A stretch of 64,000 nt of DNA from Alphaproteobacteria bacterium (GCA_021774575.1 JAJFIX010000026.1:27985-91984); one strand, 5' to 3'. Numbered from the stretch's first letter, positions 1 through 9,921 are shown. Numbers and translations are program-made. Notes: generated from the sequence alone by a model not told the origin.

Positions 1-12
1 CTCCGACCCGGG

Positions 13-1047
13 TCATGCCGCCCACTCCGTCAGCGGCCAGCGGGGGCGCGGTTCGAAATCGAGGCTGTTGGTTCGCCCGAGACTGAGTTGTTCGAGACCC
101 GCCCAGGCAACCATGGCGCCGTTATCGGTACATAGGCCGATTGGCGGCGCGATGAGGCGACCGATTTCCGGACGTGCGGTCAAGATTTCCAGACGGTCGC
201 GCAAATAACGATTTGCCGCGACACCGCCGGCGATCAATAGAGGCATTGGCGGGTGACCAGCTGGCGCCAGCATATCGATGGCATGGCCGAGCCGATCGAC
301 CATGACATCGCCGACAGCGGCCTGAAACCCTGCGGAAATATCGGCCCTTGTCGATTCATCGATCTGGTTTTCGAGAGTATTTACAACCAGATTGCGGACG
401 GCGGTTTTCAGGCCGGAGAAGGAAAAATCACACCCCGGTCTGTGGTGCATGGGGCGGGGTAATTTGAACCGAGTGGGATCGCCTGTCAGCGCGGCCTGTT
501 CGATGGCGGGCCCGCCCGGCTGAGGTAGGTCGAGCAGCTTTGCCACTTTGTCAAAAGCCTCGCCTGCCGCATCGTCGATTGTCGCGCCAAGACGCTGATA
601 CCGACCAACGCCATGGGCAATCATTATCTGACAGTGACCACCGGAGGCGAGCAGCAGTAAGTAGGGAAAGTCGATTGGTTCGATGAGGCGTGGGGTCAAA
701 GCATGGGCTTCGAGATGATTAACCGCGACAAAGGGCAAATTGTGAACGGCGGCGATGGCCTTGGCCGTCATCACGCCGACCATGACCCCACCGATTAATC
801 CCGGGCCGCCGGTTGCGGCAATGGCATCGAGATCGCCAAAACTGCAGTTGGCAACGTCCAGCGCCTGTTTCACCAGCCCGTCAAGGTGATCGAGATGGGC
901 GCGCGCGGCAATTTCGGGAACGACACCGCCATAGGGCCGGTGCTCCTCAAACTGGCTCAACACCAGGTTCGCGGCAATCGCGCGCGTATCGTCGACGATC
1001 GCAACAGCGGTCTCGTCGCAGCTCGTTTCTATGCCCAATATTTTCAT
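13..1047 (-). CDS. tsaD: tRNA N6-adenosine threonylcarbamoyltransferase TsaD
   Basis: Transfers the threonylcarbamoyl group from TC-AMP to A37 of tRNAs that read ANN codons, working with TsaB and TsaE in the cytoplasm. The 344-residue length is normal. It opens with MKILGIETSCDETAVA, the typical ASKHA nucleotide-binding start. The metal-binding motif NHLEAHAL lies near residue 110, SGGHCQ near 135, and GGVAANRYLR near 275. The conserved end FEPRPRWPL is present. The gene is divergent from hemC, with only about 96 bases between the two starts. This tsaD/hemC divergence is a common alphaproteobacterial arrangement. Confidence 0.97.
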   Translation of the reverse strand: MKILGIETSCDETAVAIVDDTRAIAANLVLSQFEEHRPYGGVVPEIAARAHLDHLDGLVKQALDVANCSFGDLDAIAATGGPGLIGGVMVGVMTAKAIAAVHNLPFVAVNHLEAHALTPRLIEPIDFPYLLLLASGGHCQIMIAHGVGRYQRLGATIDDAAGEAFDKVAKLLDLPQPGGPAIEQAALTGDPTRFKLPRPMHHRPGCDFSFSGLKTAVRNLVVNTLENQIDESTRADISAGFQAAVGDVMVDRLGHAIDMLAPAGHPPMPLLIAGGVAANRYLRDRLEILTARPEIGRLIAPPIGLCTDNGAMVAWAGLEQLSLGRTNSLDFEPRPRWPLTEWAA

Positions 1048-1143
1048 GCTATGGCATATAGCCTATTATTTGTGATTTTGGTAAGGCTGGGTGTTTGGAT
1101 ATCCTAGGTTTCTTTGGATGGTAAAAAGGCTTATGACGGCCTC

Positions 1144-2112
1144 ATGCAGGCAGATAAAAATCCTCTACATCACATAGACGGCGCATTGCGCTTAGGCACC
1201 AGGGGCAGCCCACTGGCAATTGTTCAGGCACGGATGGTGGCTGCGGCGTTGGCAGCGCTCAACCCGGAGCGTCCCAAGCCGGAAATAATTACGCTGCTGA
1301 CGACTGGTGATAATATTCAGGATCGACCGCTGCGCGACATTGGCGGCAAAGGACTGTTTACCAAGGAGCTCGATATTGCCTTGTTGGAAGGGCGCATCGA
1401 CATAGCCGTGCACTCGATGAAAGATGTTGAGACATTGCTGCCCGACGGGCTTGTCGTCGATTGTCTGATGCCGCGCGAAGATCCACGCGACGCCTTGATC
1501 GTTGGGCCGAAACAAGATGGTAGCGACGGGCTGGCGGGCTTGGCGCCGGGGTCAGCTCTCGGCACGTCTTCCTTACGCCGGGCCGCGCAAATTTCGGCGA
1601 TCCGACCCGATATTAAGATTGTCCCGTTTCGGGGTAATGTCGATACCCGCCTGAGAAAACTGGCCGAAGGCGAGGCGGATGCGACCTTGCTTGCCGTGGC
1701 TGGTTTGAACCGGCTTGGGCGGGCCGAAGTCATTGACGCAATTCTTTCGCCCGAAGATCTATTGCCGGCAGCGAGCCAGGGGGCGGTTGGCATAGCACGG
1801 CGGACTGACGATGATTTGGTGGCAAAAATATTGACCCCGCTGCACGATATCGAGACCGGCCGTTGCGTTGCTGGCGAACGCGCCATGCTAGCGACCCTTG
1901 ATGGATCATGCCAAACCCCCATTGGCGCCCTGGCGATGTGGCAAGATGGACGCCTAAACCTAAATGGTTTGCTGGCATCGCAAGATGGTAAGGCCGTATT
2001 CCGTGCTACCGGTAGCGGCGATGACCCGGAGAAGGTCGGCCGTTCCGTCGGCGAGGATTTGCGCGCTCAAGCCGGTGACGAATTTATGGCCTTGATCACA
2101 GCTGATGGCTGA
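1144..2112 (+). CDS. hemC: Hydroxymethylbilane synthase (porphobilinogen deaminase)
   Basis: Polymerises four porphobilinogen units into hydroxymethylbilane in tetrapyrrole synthesis. The core begins LRLGTRGSPLAIVQA, VHSMKDVET carries substrate-binding residues, and the cysteine that holds the dipyrromethane cofactor is in DGSCQTPIG near the C-terminus. I chose the ATG at 1144 (322 residues). The frame is open to a TTG at 1114 that would add ten residues. Neither start has a convincing ribosome site. The stop overlaps the start of hemD by 8 bases, so translation is probably coupled. Confidence 0.96.
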   Translation: MQADKNPLHHIDGALRLGTRGSPLAIVQARMVAAALAALNPERPKPEIITLLTTGDNIQDRPLRDIGGKGLFTKELDIALLEGRIDIAVHSMKDVETLLPDGLVVDCLMPREDPRDALIVGPKQDGSDGLAGLAPGSALGTSSLRRAAQISAIRPDIKIVPFRGNVDTRLRKLAEGEADATLLAVAGLNRLGRAEVIDAILSPEDLLPAASQGAVGIARRTDDDLVAKILTPLHDIETGRCVAGERAMLATLDGSCQTPIGALAMWQDGRLNLNGLLASQDGKAVFRATGSGDDPEKVGRSVGEDLRAQAGDEFMALITADG

Positions 2113-2866
2113 GCGAGGCCCGCTGGTACTGGTAACGAGACCGGCGTTCAACGCGGAACTGACCGAAAAACGGCTTACGGCGAGAGGGTATCGTGTCCTC
2201 AGAGACCCGGTACTCGATATTGTCTTTAACGGTAATTTTTCCGCGGTCGACACCAGACAAATACAAGCAATATTGGTCACCAGCGCCAACGGTGTGCGGG
2301 CTCTCTCTGCAGCGATTGGGGCAACCGAGGGCGAGAAACAAGAAGAATTTTTGGCATTGCCAGTACTTGCCGTCGGTCATGCCAGCGGTGAGGCGGCACG
2401 ATCTGCAGGATTTGTGAATGTCACTCATGCGGGAGGCGATGCTGCCAATTTAGCGGCGCTGGTGGAGGCGCGATTGTCGCCCCGCGACGGGGCTTTGTTC
2501 CATATTGCCGGGCGGAATATTGCCGGTGACCTTAGCGGCCGACTAACACAGGCGGGTTTTGATATTCGACGCGAGGTTCTCTATTCCGCTGCCCCGTCTA
2601 CCAAATTGGCGCCTAAAATAATTGCAGCATTGAAGCAAGGTGAGATTGATGGGGCGCTGTTTTATTCGCCGCGTAGCGCCCGCATCTTTGGCGAGTTGGC
2701 GACGGCGTCGGGGGTTGGTCCGACCCTGGCACAGGTGAGCGGCGTTTGCCTCAGTCGTGCCGTCGCCGAAATTGTTTCACCCTTGGGTTTTGCTGCAATT
2801 CATATTGCCGATAAACCCGATGAGCCTAGTTTGCTCGCTGCACTGGATTTAGCGCTGGGCCCATAG
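2105..2866 (+). CDS. hemD: Uroporphyrinogen-III synthase
   Basis: Closes and inverts ring D of hydroxymethylbilane to give uroporphyrinogen III. This family is poorly conserved, so the call rests on three things. The 253-residue length fits. The N-terminal VLVTRPAFNAELT and the internal VTSANGVRAL and FYSPRSARIF are typical HemD signatures. The gene starts inside the last codons of hemC. It is followed after about 280 bases by the mitofilin and HemY genes, the usual alphaproteobacterial order. Confidence 0.92.
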   Translation: MAERGPLVLVTRPAFNAELTEKRLTARGYRVLRDPVLDIVFNGNFSAVDTRQIQAILVTSANGVRALSAAIGATEGEKQEEFLALPVLAVGHASGEAARSAGFVNVTHAGGDAANLAALVEARLSPRDGALFHIAGRNIAGDLSGRLTQAGFDIRREVLYSAAPSTKLAPKIIAALKQGEIDGALFYSPRSARIFGELATASGVGPTLAQVSGVCLSRAVAEIVSPLGFAAIHIADKPDEPSLLAALDLALGP

Positions 2867-3144
2867 TCAATGCGAATGGCCATATATACCGTCAATAAAA
2901 TGCACCAAATTTACTTTCGATCAGTGCGGTGATCTATTGTTGTGTATCTATTTGTGAGTTATTGTTTTGGGCTCGGAATGTGCCTTATCGGGAGGGGTTC
3001 CATCAAAATCAAGTTGGATTTCCGCGTTCAAGGTTTGAGCGTGGCCGAAAAATAGGGTACGAGCTAAAGCTTATGACGACATAGCGCTGGCTCATGGGGA
3101 GCCGGTTCAAGAGACCCGGATCGCGAAAAACGAGGCACGATACG

Positions 3145-4977
3145 ATGAGTACTGACCAAGCAGAGATACCAGTCGCCGATTTGATTGCCCTTTTTGGAGG
3201 AATTCCGGCGCTTGCTAGAAAACTCGGCATTCCCGCCAGTACGGTTCAGACCTGGGCCCTTCGAAACATTGTTCCGGCCGATCAGGTAGAGCACATCCGC
3301 GGTGTAGCCGCCGAGCACGGAATAGAGTTGACGGTCGAGCCGACCGAGAAAGCACCGGTGACTGACGTTCCGGTGGCGGCCTCTCCGATCGCTGACCAGC
3401 CTGCTTCAGCTCCCCAATCCCCGCCCGCACCGACAGCCGATGGTCCGCCCCCATGGCACAAAAAATCTGACCGGCCCGCCGTTGATCCCTACCAACCGCC
3501 GTCCTGGCACGCGAAATCTGCGGGACGACCAGGGCCAGCCAATCCATATCAGGCCCCGACCTGGCACAAAGGCGCGCCTCTTGGCGGCGCCAACCGACCG
3601 AAGCACCAGGTTGAAGTTCCCCGGGCACAAGCGGCCGCGCCACCGGTCGCCTCGCCTAAATCAGCTAAACAGGTGCAGGCTACCGATTCGGCTCCGGCGC
3701 CGGAGCCGGTACCAAGCATGTCCCTCATTGCTCGAATTCGAGCCTCACTGAATAATACTTCGGCTGGCGCGCGACCGATCACAATGATCTACATTTTTTT
3801 CGGTTTGCTGGTATCGGCTTCACTTTTCTGGACGGTAACGCTGAACGTTTATGAGGGCTCGTCCGACGAGGCAGTGATCGCCGCAAGCCTAACGCCGCCT
3901 GCCCGTCGGCGGAGGACGCCAGCGGCGGCGCCTGCGCCGGTTGAGCCAGCGCCAGTTGAAGTAGCCCAGGCGGATACACCGGCGGCCACACAGGAAAATG
4001 CAACCATTTCGGCTGCCGAAACCGGTGCTCAGACAATTACCGAGGCCCCTGAAGTGCCACAAGAACCCGATGCCGTCCCCGCCGGCCAAACTGAGGCGGA
4101 GCCGGTCGCGGTAGATGAGGCGGAGCCGGCTGTTGCAGATGAGGCGCCGGAGGAAACCGATCCGGTCACGCAGGGCGCGACGGCGACGGCATCCGCTACC
4201 GTGTCCGCGTCCGCCGGCACTGTTGTTGGTACTGTGGTGGAGGCGCCGCCATCGCCTGCGGCAATAACCGCGGTGCAATTTGCCGCGCTGAGTGAAAACT
4301 TGGCCTCATTGCAGGCGCTTCAAACGGAGTATGGAGGCGCATTGGCCGAGGTCGGTCCGCGCCTAGATGCTCTTGAAGCGAGCTTGGGCGATGAAATGGC
4401 GACGTTGAGCCGGGCGTTAGGGGTTTCCTTGACCAGTGCGCGGGTGCGTGATGCGCTGGCTGCCGGAGCGGATTATTCCAGCGAAATGGCCCGACTGACA
4501 GCTTTGGTCGCCGACGATGAAAATGTATCGGGATTGATCGAGGCATTGCAACTTGGATCGACCGGAGAATTGGCGTCGAACGCCCAGATTTTGGCTGCGT
4601 TGCAGGCGCTCAGCCCGCAGATCGCCGAAACTGCTAGGCTGAACTCCGCATCCGGATTTTTTGGCCGGTTGTGGGCGCGGCTCGGTGCGCTGATTTCTGT
4701 GCGACGCGCTGGCGAGGGTGGCATTGAAGCCGGTGTCGGCGATAATGACGGGGCGGGCGCATTGATCCGTCAGGCCCTGGTTCAGCTTGCTGGCGGCAAT
4801 ATTGAGGCCATGTTGACTTTTGCCGACCGCGCAGTTGATGGCATTGACGCTGGAGACTTGCCGGCGGCCTATGCAGATTGGCGTACACAGGCGGGACACC
4901 GCGCCGACGCTGATCGGGCGGCGATCGAACTCGAAGGCTTTGGCCTCGATAGGTTGGCTCAATTGGCAAACCGTTAA
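3145..4977 (+). CDS. Mitofilin (Mic60)-like membrane protein with N-terminal HTH
   Basis: Bacterial Mic60 proteins anchor in the inner membrane and shape intracytoplasmic membranes. The start at 3145 follows GAGG at a good distance and gives 610 residues. Residues about 5-60 form a Cro-like helix-turn-helix (GGIPALARKLGIPASTVQTW). A Pro-rich linker (about 65-200) repeats a PPxWHxK-type motif three times. A transmembrane helix lies at about 211-237 (IYIFFGLLVSASLFW). An Ala/Pro/Glu-rich stretch, a coiled-coil-prone region and a mitofilin C-terminal domain (FGRLWARLGALISVRR onward) follow. The C-terminal half and the hemD/hemY location support the family. The DNA-binding-like N-terminus is unusual for it. 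Confidence 0.85.
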   Translation: MSTDQAEIPVADLIALFGGIPALARKLGIPASTVQTWALRNIVPADQVEHIRGVAAEHGIELTVEPTEKAPVTDVPVAASPIADQPASAPQSPPAPTADGPPPWHKKSDRPAVDPYQPPSWHAKSAGRPGPANPYQAPTWHKGAPLGGANRPKHQVEVPRAQAAAPPVASPKSAKQVQATDSAPAPEPVPSMSLIARIRASLNNTSAGARPITMIYIFFGLLVSASLFWTVTLNVYEGSSDEAVIAASLTPPARRRRTPAAAPAPVEPAPVEVAQADTPAATQENATISAAETGAQTITEAPEVPQEPDAVPAGQTEAEPVAVDEAEPAVADEAPEETDPVTQGATATASATVSASAGTVVGTVVEAPPSPAAITAVQFAALSENLASLQALQTEYGGALAEVGPRLDALEASLGDEMATLSRALGVSLTSARVRDALAAGADYSSEMARLTALVADDENVSGLIEALQLGSTGELASNAQILAALQALSPQIAETARLNSASGFFGRLWARLGALISVRRAGEGGIEAGVGDNDGAGALIRQALVQLAGGNIEAMLTFADRAVDGIDAGDLPAAYADWRTQAGHRADADRAAIELEGFGLDRLAQLANR

Positions 4978-5017
4978 GCGGGTCGGAGATACAAGGCCCC
5001 CGGAGATACAAGGTCAA

Positions 5018-6415
5018 ATGCGTCGATCGTTTTTACTTTTTGTCAAAGCAGGACTGCTGGTCGCTGCAGCGGTTTGGATTGCCGCTAATCCCGGTCGGGT
5101 AAACATTGTCTGGGGTGACTGGGTTGTGGAAACCAGCGCCGGCATAGCCGTGATCATGGCCCTGGTTCTGGCTGGTTTGATTGCTCTGGTTTTTGCCATT
5201 CGACCCGCCATTCGCTGGTTTTTGGGTCGTGATCGGGAGCGGCGCGCTGTCCGGCGCCGCGCCGCGGCCTACACCGCACTTACCGGCGGAATGGTTGCCA
5301 TTGCAGCTGGTGATGCCAGGCGCGCGGCACGCGAAATTGCCAAACTCGACAAGGCAATCGACGATAAAACCTATGTACACCTGCTGTCCGGTCAGGCGGC
5401 GCAATTGCGCGGTGATGAACCGGCGGTGGTGGCAGCCTTTGGCGAACTTGTCGAAGAGGATGGTGCAAAATTTCTGGGGCAACGGGGGCTTATTACGACA
5501 GCGTTGCGCTCTGGCTTGTCCGAGAATCTTGAGGTGGCGCTGGAACTCAGCCTCGATGCTTTTCGCCAGCATCCGCGATCCCCTTGGATACTCAATACCC
5601 TGGGAGATATTTATTGCCGGATGGGCAATTGGGCGGCCGCCCAGGCGCTGCTAGAGGGGGCACTGAAAAGAGGGTTACTGCCGGCAGGCGATGCCGCTCG
5701 GCAATTGGCAGCAATCCTGGAAGTTCGGGCCGACGCGGCAGAAGGGCGTGGCGAAATTGGTCAGGCACGCAGTCTTGCCAAGCGGGCGCATAATTTGGAC
5801 CCGCAATTAACGCCGGCCACAATCCGTTTGGCGCGGCTGGAGCTTGCCGCAAAGCATCGGCGCCGGGCCCGCCATTTGATCGAAAAGGTTTGGTCAGAAA
5901 ATAGCGGCGTACATCGCGCGATAGCTGATATCTATGTTGAGGCTGCTGGCGCGACCGACCCGATCGCGCGCTTTCGTGCTCTTGAAGGGCTGCACGCGCT
6001 CAATCCGGATAGTCGCGAAAGTGCTCTAATTTTGGCGGAATCGGCTATTGACGCGGGTCTCTCTGGCAATGCCCGGGCGCAGCTAGAGGTGCTGGAAAAG
6101 GAACGTTCTTCGGCGCGCCTGGTTCAATTGATGGCGCGCCTAGCGGTGGCCGAAAGCGACGGGGACGAGGATACAACTTTCTGGCTCGACCGAATTGCAG
6201 CCGCCGCACCGGACCCCGGCTGGATCTGCGGCCAGTGCGGTGCCACAAGCACTCATTGGCAGGCTGGGTGCCGGGCATGCCATAGTACTGGCCGAATTCA
6301 CTGGTCAGATCAAAGGGACCATGGCGCCGCCGAATATGACCTCCTTGATACTTCAAATAAAGATCGGGTCGTTCTTGGCGACCGCGCTATTGCGCCAGCG
6401 GCAAATTCCTCCTAA
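5018..6415 (+). CDS. hemY: HemY N-terminal domain / TPR membrane protein
   Basis: An inner-membrane TPR protein always found near hemCD in Proteobacteria. Its role in heme synthesis is inferred from genetics and context, not from a known reaction. The ATG at 5018 follows AAGG and gives 465 residues. Longer upstream reading overlaps the mitofilin gene and is rejected. Two transmembrane helices (about 5-22 and 36-60) enclose the VNIVWGDWVVE loop, followed by a TPR-like helical array. The C-terminus has a zinc-ribbon-like WICGQCG...CRACH, as in other HemY proteins. A 16-base direct repeat precedes the start. Confidence 0.9.
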   Translation: MRRSFLLFVKAGLLVAAAVWIAANPGRVNIVWGDWVVETSAGIAVIMALVLAGLIALVFAIRPAIRWFLGRDRERRAVRRRAAAYTALTGGMVAIAAGDARRAAREIAKLDKAIDDKTYVHLLSGQAAQLRGDEPAVVAAFGELVEEDGAKFLGQRGLITTALRSGLSENLEVALELSLDAFRQHPRSPWILNTLGDIYCRMGNWAAAQALLEGALKRGLLPAGDAARQLAAILEVRADAAEGRGEIGQARSLAKRAHNLDPQLTPATIRLARLELAAKHRRRARHLIEKVWSENSGVHRAIADIYVEAAGATDPIARFRALEGLHALNPDSRESALILAESAIDAGLSGNARAQLEVLEKERSSARLVQLMARLAVAESDGDEDTTFWLDRIAAAAPDPGWICGQCGATSTHWQAGCRACHSTGRIHWSDQRDHGAAEYDLLDTSNKDRVVLGDRAIAPAANSS

Positions 6416-6452
6416 TGTCCCGGCCGTTATCAGGTTTGTTTATCGATTTCTG

Positions 6453-6528
6453 GCCGCCTTAGCTCAGCTGGTAGAGCATCGCATTCGTAATGCGGGGGTC
6501 GCAAGTTCGAGTCTTGCAGGCGGCACCA
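6453..6528 (+). tRNA. tRNA-Thr (CGT)
   Basis: A complete cloverleaf of 76 bases. The acceptor stem GCCGCCT pairs fully with AGGCGGC and CCA is encoded. The D arm is GCTC/GAGC. The anticodon stem TCGCA/TGCGG carries loop TTCGTAA with anticodon CGT (6486-6488), reading ACG. The T arm contains GTTCGAGTC. An accessory-looking HNH-like gene lies just downstream, but I found no repeated tRNA 3' end that would mark an integrated element. Confidence 0.98.
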
Positions 6529-6642
6529 ATTATTTCGAGCAGGTACTAATTTTCTAAATGTTCCAGTATCTTAGGTGACTTTAATAGATATATTGTCGCG
6601 GGATATTGCCCAGACAAACCTTACTGAGGGTAGCGACCGTAT

Positions 6643-7353
6643 CTAATTCGACTGATCCTCCAGAATAACCGCGCCATGAAAATCGATCATCATTATGGCG
6701 AGGAACGAACGGCGAAAAGCTACGGTATAGTAGCCAAGTGCTGAGCAGTTAGGGTCGATTCGTATGATATAAGAGAACTGGTCGCCGATATTATTGCGGT
6801 TGCGCGTCAACTCGTGCACCCGCCCATCAATGGCGCCAGATGGAATTTGCATGGCATTTGCATTCGAAAAATAGGTCACGCAAATTCGCCCGTTAGTTGG
6901 AACGATCGCGCCTGTTTCTCTGTAATGGAACGCTTTGGCCCATCGTCTGAGAACCGATATAAATGCTCTATCCGTTGCGTTTCCAAGGCCGACGGAGCCA
7001 TGCCCATCTTTGACCCTACCATATCCCTGGGCCATTTCCCCGAACACATTCTGGTTGTTGTTTGCAACGCCTGCCATATATCGGCCAATCTCATCAGGTT
7101 TCGCGGGGGCCTCGGGATTTGAGTCGACGCGGGAAAGCAGCGCAATGACCCGCTCTTCGCCCTTCGTTGATTCGTTACAGACTTTGCATGTGGGAAATTC
7201 AAAACAATCTGGAAATTGTCTGTTATCAAAACAAGCACGTGACGGCAGGTGATCTATCTCCTCAGATGGCGTTCCCTCGCCGCAAAAACAGCAGACTGTC
7301 CTGACTGTATTGAGCTGAAGAAATTTAGTTTTTCTGTTCACTCTTAATTCCAA
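6643..7353 (-). CDS. HNH-like zinc-finger protein of unknown function
   Basis: A 236-residue protein that I do not recognise beyond its N-terminal third. Residues about 20-65 contain CCFCGE, then EEIDHLP, then CKVCNES, the Cys-pair/His/Cys-pair spacing of HNH-endonuclease treble-clef zinc sites. The remainder has no motif I can name. The start is a TTG after GGAG; a GTG four codons in is also possible. It stands alone between tRNA-Thr and an unrelated phosphatase gene and codes on the opposite strand to the hem operon. It may be a nuclease from a transferred segment, but that is inference. Confidence 0.6.
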   Translation of the reverse strand: MELRVNRKTKFLQLNTVRTVCCFCGEGTPSEEIDHLPSRACFDNRQFPDCFEFPTCKVCNESTKGEERVIALLSRVDSNPEAPAKPDEIGRYMAGVANNNQNVFGEMAQGYGRVKDGHGSVGLGNATDRAFISVLRRWAKAFHYRETGAIVPTNGRICVTYFSNANAMQIPSGAIDGRVHELTRNRNNIGDQFSYIIRIDPNCSALGYYTVAFRRSFLAIMMIDFHGAVILEDQSN

Positions 7354-7492
7354 TAGCGTCTCCGGAGGTGCCTTGCATTTCGATAGCCCGTGCAGCAGGG
7401 CGCGAGTTGAAGTTTCCCTAGCTTGCTAAACACCTGTTTTTTCATGACATTCGACAGGTATTTCCTCCATGCCATTCACCCAATTTCCAAAA

Positions 7493-8071
7493 TCAGAAGC
7501 GGATAAATGCATTCCTTGGCGGCGAGTCATTCGCCTCGTATTTATGAACTTCGCAATTTTCCATCATGTGTCCGGTCATTGCTCGAAACACGTTTCCGTG
7601 GCCGACGATGGCGACCGGCCGGTCGGTGATCTTTGTTAGGCTGGTTGCGAATGCCGTGAGGCGATCAAAAAAGACCTCATTGGGCTCTTCGGCAATTCCG
7701 TCGCCATTCGCCGCGCCCTGATGCCACCAGATGTCATCTAGATGAGCGAAGGAGAGGTCGGGAAAATCGCGCTGTAGCTCGCTCGGCGGTCGCCCAACGT
7801 CACAGCTATGCAGCAACCATTCGCGGTGAGCAGCACTAACCTTTATCGGAGTGGTGTCGGCGAAAATGGTGAGTGCGGTCTGAACAGCCCTGGTCAAGGG
7901 CGAGGTAATGACATGCCGGATACCCAGCTCGGCAACTTTCCGGCGAGCATTTTTTGCCTGCTCGCGGCCACGATCAGTCAACGGCGCATCGAAGATCATC
8001 GGGTCTTTTTTGCCCGCCTGGTGGACAACGTTAAATTCGGACTGGCCGTGACGAATGAAATAGATGGGCAT
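7493..8071 (-). CDS. Histidine phosphatase family protein
   Basis: A phosphoglycerate-mutase-fold phosphatase of 192 residues. The catalytic histidine is in FIRHGQSEFN at residues about 5-14. The loop LTDRGREQA and arginine motif SPLTRAVQTA follow, and the second active-site histidine is in VAIVGHGNVFRAMTG near 160. These residues show a phosphohydrolase or mutase. The substrate cannot be read from the sequence, and no neighbour suggests one. The start is ATG at 8071. Confidence 0.88.
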   Translation of the reverse strand: MPIYFIRHGQSEFNVVHQAGKKDPMIFDAPLTDRGREQAKNARRKVAELGIRHVITSPLTRAVQTALTIFADTTPIKVSAAHREWLLHSCDVGRPPSELQRDFPDLSFAHLDDIWWHQGAANGDGIAEEPNEVFFDRLTAFATSLTKITDRPVAIVGHGNVFRAMTGHMMENCEVHKYEANDSPPRNAFIRF

Positions 8072-8180
8072 AGTTATCCTTTTGCTGGCTGTGAACCCGA
8101 TTGTTGACAGGGCCGAAATAAACGCTACACATCCGCTGGCCTATATAAATTCCATCTTTGATCAGATTGCCGCCAGTACA

Positions 8181-8210
8181 AGCTGAGACATGGCCAGCTG
8201 AGACATGGCA
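8181..8210. repeat. Tandem 15-base direct repeat
   Basis: Two adjacent copies of AGCTGAGACATGGCC (the second ends in A) lie in the 200-base divergent region between the phosphatase and the SulP gene. A perfect 12-base palindrome, GAAAACGTTTTC, follows at 8255-8266, just before the SulP start. Either could be regulatory. Nothing in the sequence proves it. Confidence 0.6.
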
Positions 8211-8272
8211 AGCGACCGGGCCAACACGAAAAATAGAGAAATTTTTTCTGCCCGGAAAACGTTTTCGGACAC

Positions 8273-9919
8273 TTGATCGCAATATTCATAGAAACGGACC
8301 AACTCTTGGTAACCAAATCTAGCCTTTCCGCACTTGTCGATCGCTTTTCCCTATCCGATCGAACCGAATCCGACCGGCTAAAATTTACACCGGGGCGGAT
8401 AAAAACCGAAATACTTTCGGGTCTCACGGTCGCCTTGGCACTGGTTCCCGAAGCGATTGCCTTTGCTTTTGTTGCTGGGGTTCACCCGCTCGTTGGTCTC
8501 TATGCCGCCTTCATCGTCGGACTTATCACGGCGATCGCCGGCGGCCGACCGGGCATGATATCGGGAGCGACCGGCGCCCTTGCCGTGGTCATGGTCTCCT
8601 TGGTTGCCATCCATGGTGTAGAATATCTTTTTGCCACTGTCGTGTTGATGGGAATTTTGCAAATACTGGCGGGCATATTTCACCTGGGCAAATTTATCCG
8701 CCTGGTCCCCCACCCGGTAATGATGGGGTTCGTCAATGGCCTAGCGGTGGTCATTTTTTTGGCCCAGCTCACCCAATTCCAAATACCCGGCCCCGACGGC
8801 GTTGCCGTCTGGATGACCGGGGCGCCGTTAGCCAGCATGCTCGGCCTCGTCGGCTTGACCATGGCGATCATTTGGCTTGCCCCGAAAATCACCACCGCCG
8901 TTCCCGCACCTCTGGCCGGCATCGCCATCGTCGCCGCCATCGTCATAATATTCGGTATTGATCTGCCCCGGGTCGGTGACCTGGCCTCAATCGAGGGCGG
9001 CTTGCCGCTATTTCAAATCCCAATGGTGCCATTAAATATGGAGACGTTAGGTATCATTTTCCCCCACGCCTTGATACTTGCGGCAATCGGCTTGATTGAA
9101 AGCCTGCTGACCCTCAACCTGGTTGGCGAGATCACGGGCAAGCGCGGTGGCGCCTCCCAAGAATGCATTGCCCAGGGTGTCTCCAATACAGTAACTGGCT
9201 TTTTTGGCGGCATGGGCGGGTGTGCCATGATCGGTCAGTCGATGATCAATGTGAAATCCGGCGGGCGCACCCGGCTTTCGGGGATTTCCGCTGCTCTTTT
9301 TCTGTTGGTCTTTATTCTTTACGCCTCCAGTTTAATTGAACAAATCCCCCTTGCCGCCCTGGTCGGCGTCATGTTTATGGTCGTCATCGGCACCTTTGCC
9401 TGGCAGAGCCTAACCATCATGCGGCGCATTCCCAAAACCGATGCGATGGTGATTATTTTGGTCACGGTGGTAACGGTCGCGAGCGACCTTGCCGTTGCGG
9501 TCATTGTCGGGGTGATTGTGTCGGCCCTGGCCTATGCCTGGAATAATGCGACCCGTATTCACGCGACGACCCAAACAACCCCCGAAGGTGACAAAGTTTA
9601 TCAAATTGAAGGGCCGTTATTTTTTGGCTCAACCTCCGGATTTGCCGAAATATTCGACCCCTATAATGACCCCGACCTGGTTATTGTCGATTTCATGAAC
9701 AGCCGGGTGGTCGACCAATCTGCCTTGCAAGCAATTGAGGTCATAGCGTCCAAATATGAGACCCTCGGAAAAACTCTGCAGCTTCGGCATTTATCCCCCG
9801 ACTGTCATCGACTATTGCAAAAGGCGGGCCAGTTGGTGATCGATTCCGACGATGACCCCGATTATGGTCTTGCGGTAAACTACGCGGTCAAAACCGGTAT
9901 ATTGGGCGGCGGGCACTAG
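8273..9919 (+). CDS. SulP family inorganic anion transporter
   Basis: An inner-membrane transporter of the SLC26/SulP family, which moves sulfate, bicarbonate or other anions. The protein is 548 residues. The N-terminal signature [20 protein letters not shown] is followed by about ten or more hydrophobic helices. A cytoplasmic STAS domain occupies roughly the last 110 residues ([29 protein letters not shown]). No ATG lies before the core; the starts available are TTG at 8273 or TTG at 8306. The substrate is unknown. A small membrane protein follows 2 bases after the stop, so the two are probably co-transcribed. Confidence 0.93.
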   Translation: MIAIFIETDQLLVTKSSLSALVDRFSLSDRTESDRLKFTPGRIKTEILSGLTVALALVPEAIAFAFVAGVHPLVGLYAAFIVGLITAIAGGRPGMISGATGALAVVMVSLVAIHGVEYLFATVVLMGILQILAGIFHLGKFIRLVPHPVMMGFVNGLAVVIFLAQLTQFQIPGPDGVAVWMTGAPLASMLGLVGLTMAIIWLAPKITTAVPAPLAGIAIVAAIVIIFGIDLPRVGDLASIEGGLPLFQIPMVPLNMETLGIIFPHALILAAIGLIESLLTLNLVGEITGKRGGASQECIAQGVSNTVTGFFGGMGGCAMIGQSMINVKSGGRTRLSGISAALFLLVFILYASSLIEQIPLAALVGVMFMVVIGTFAWQSLTIMRRIPKTDAMVIILVTVVTVASDLAVAVIVGVIVSALAYAWNNATRIHATTQTTPEGDKVYQIEGPLFFGSTSGFAEIFDPYNDPDLVIVDFMNSRVVDQSALQAIEVIASKYETLGKTLQLRHLSPDCHRLLQKAGQLVIDSDDDPDYGLAVNYAVKTGILGGGH

Positions 9920-9921
9920 GC

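Noticed and set aside
6453..7353. Integrated genomic island at tRNA-Thr
   Set aside because: No integrase and no repeated tRNA 3' end were found. Only one orphan gene supports the idea.
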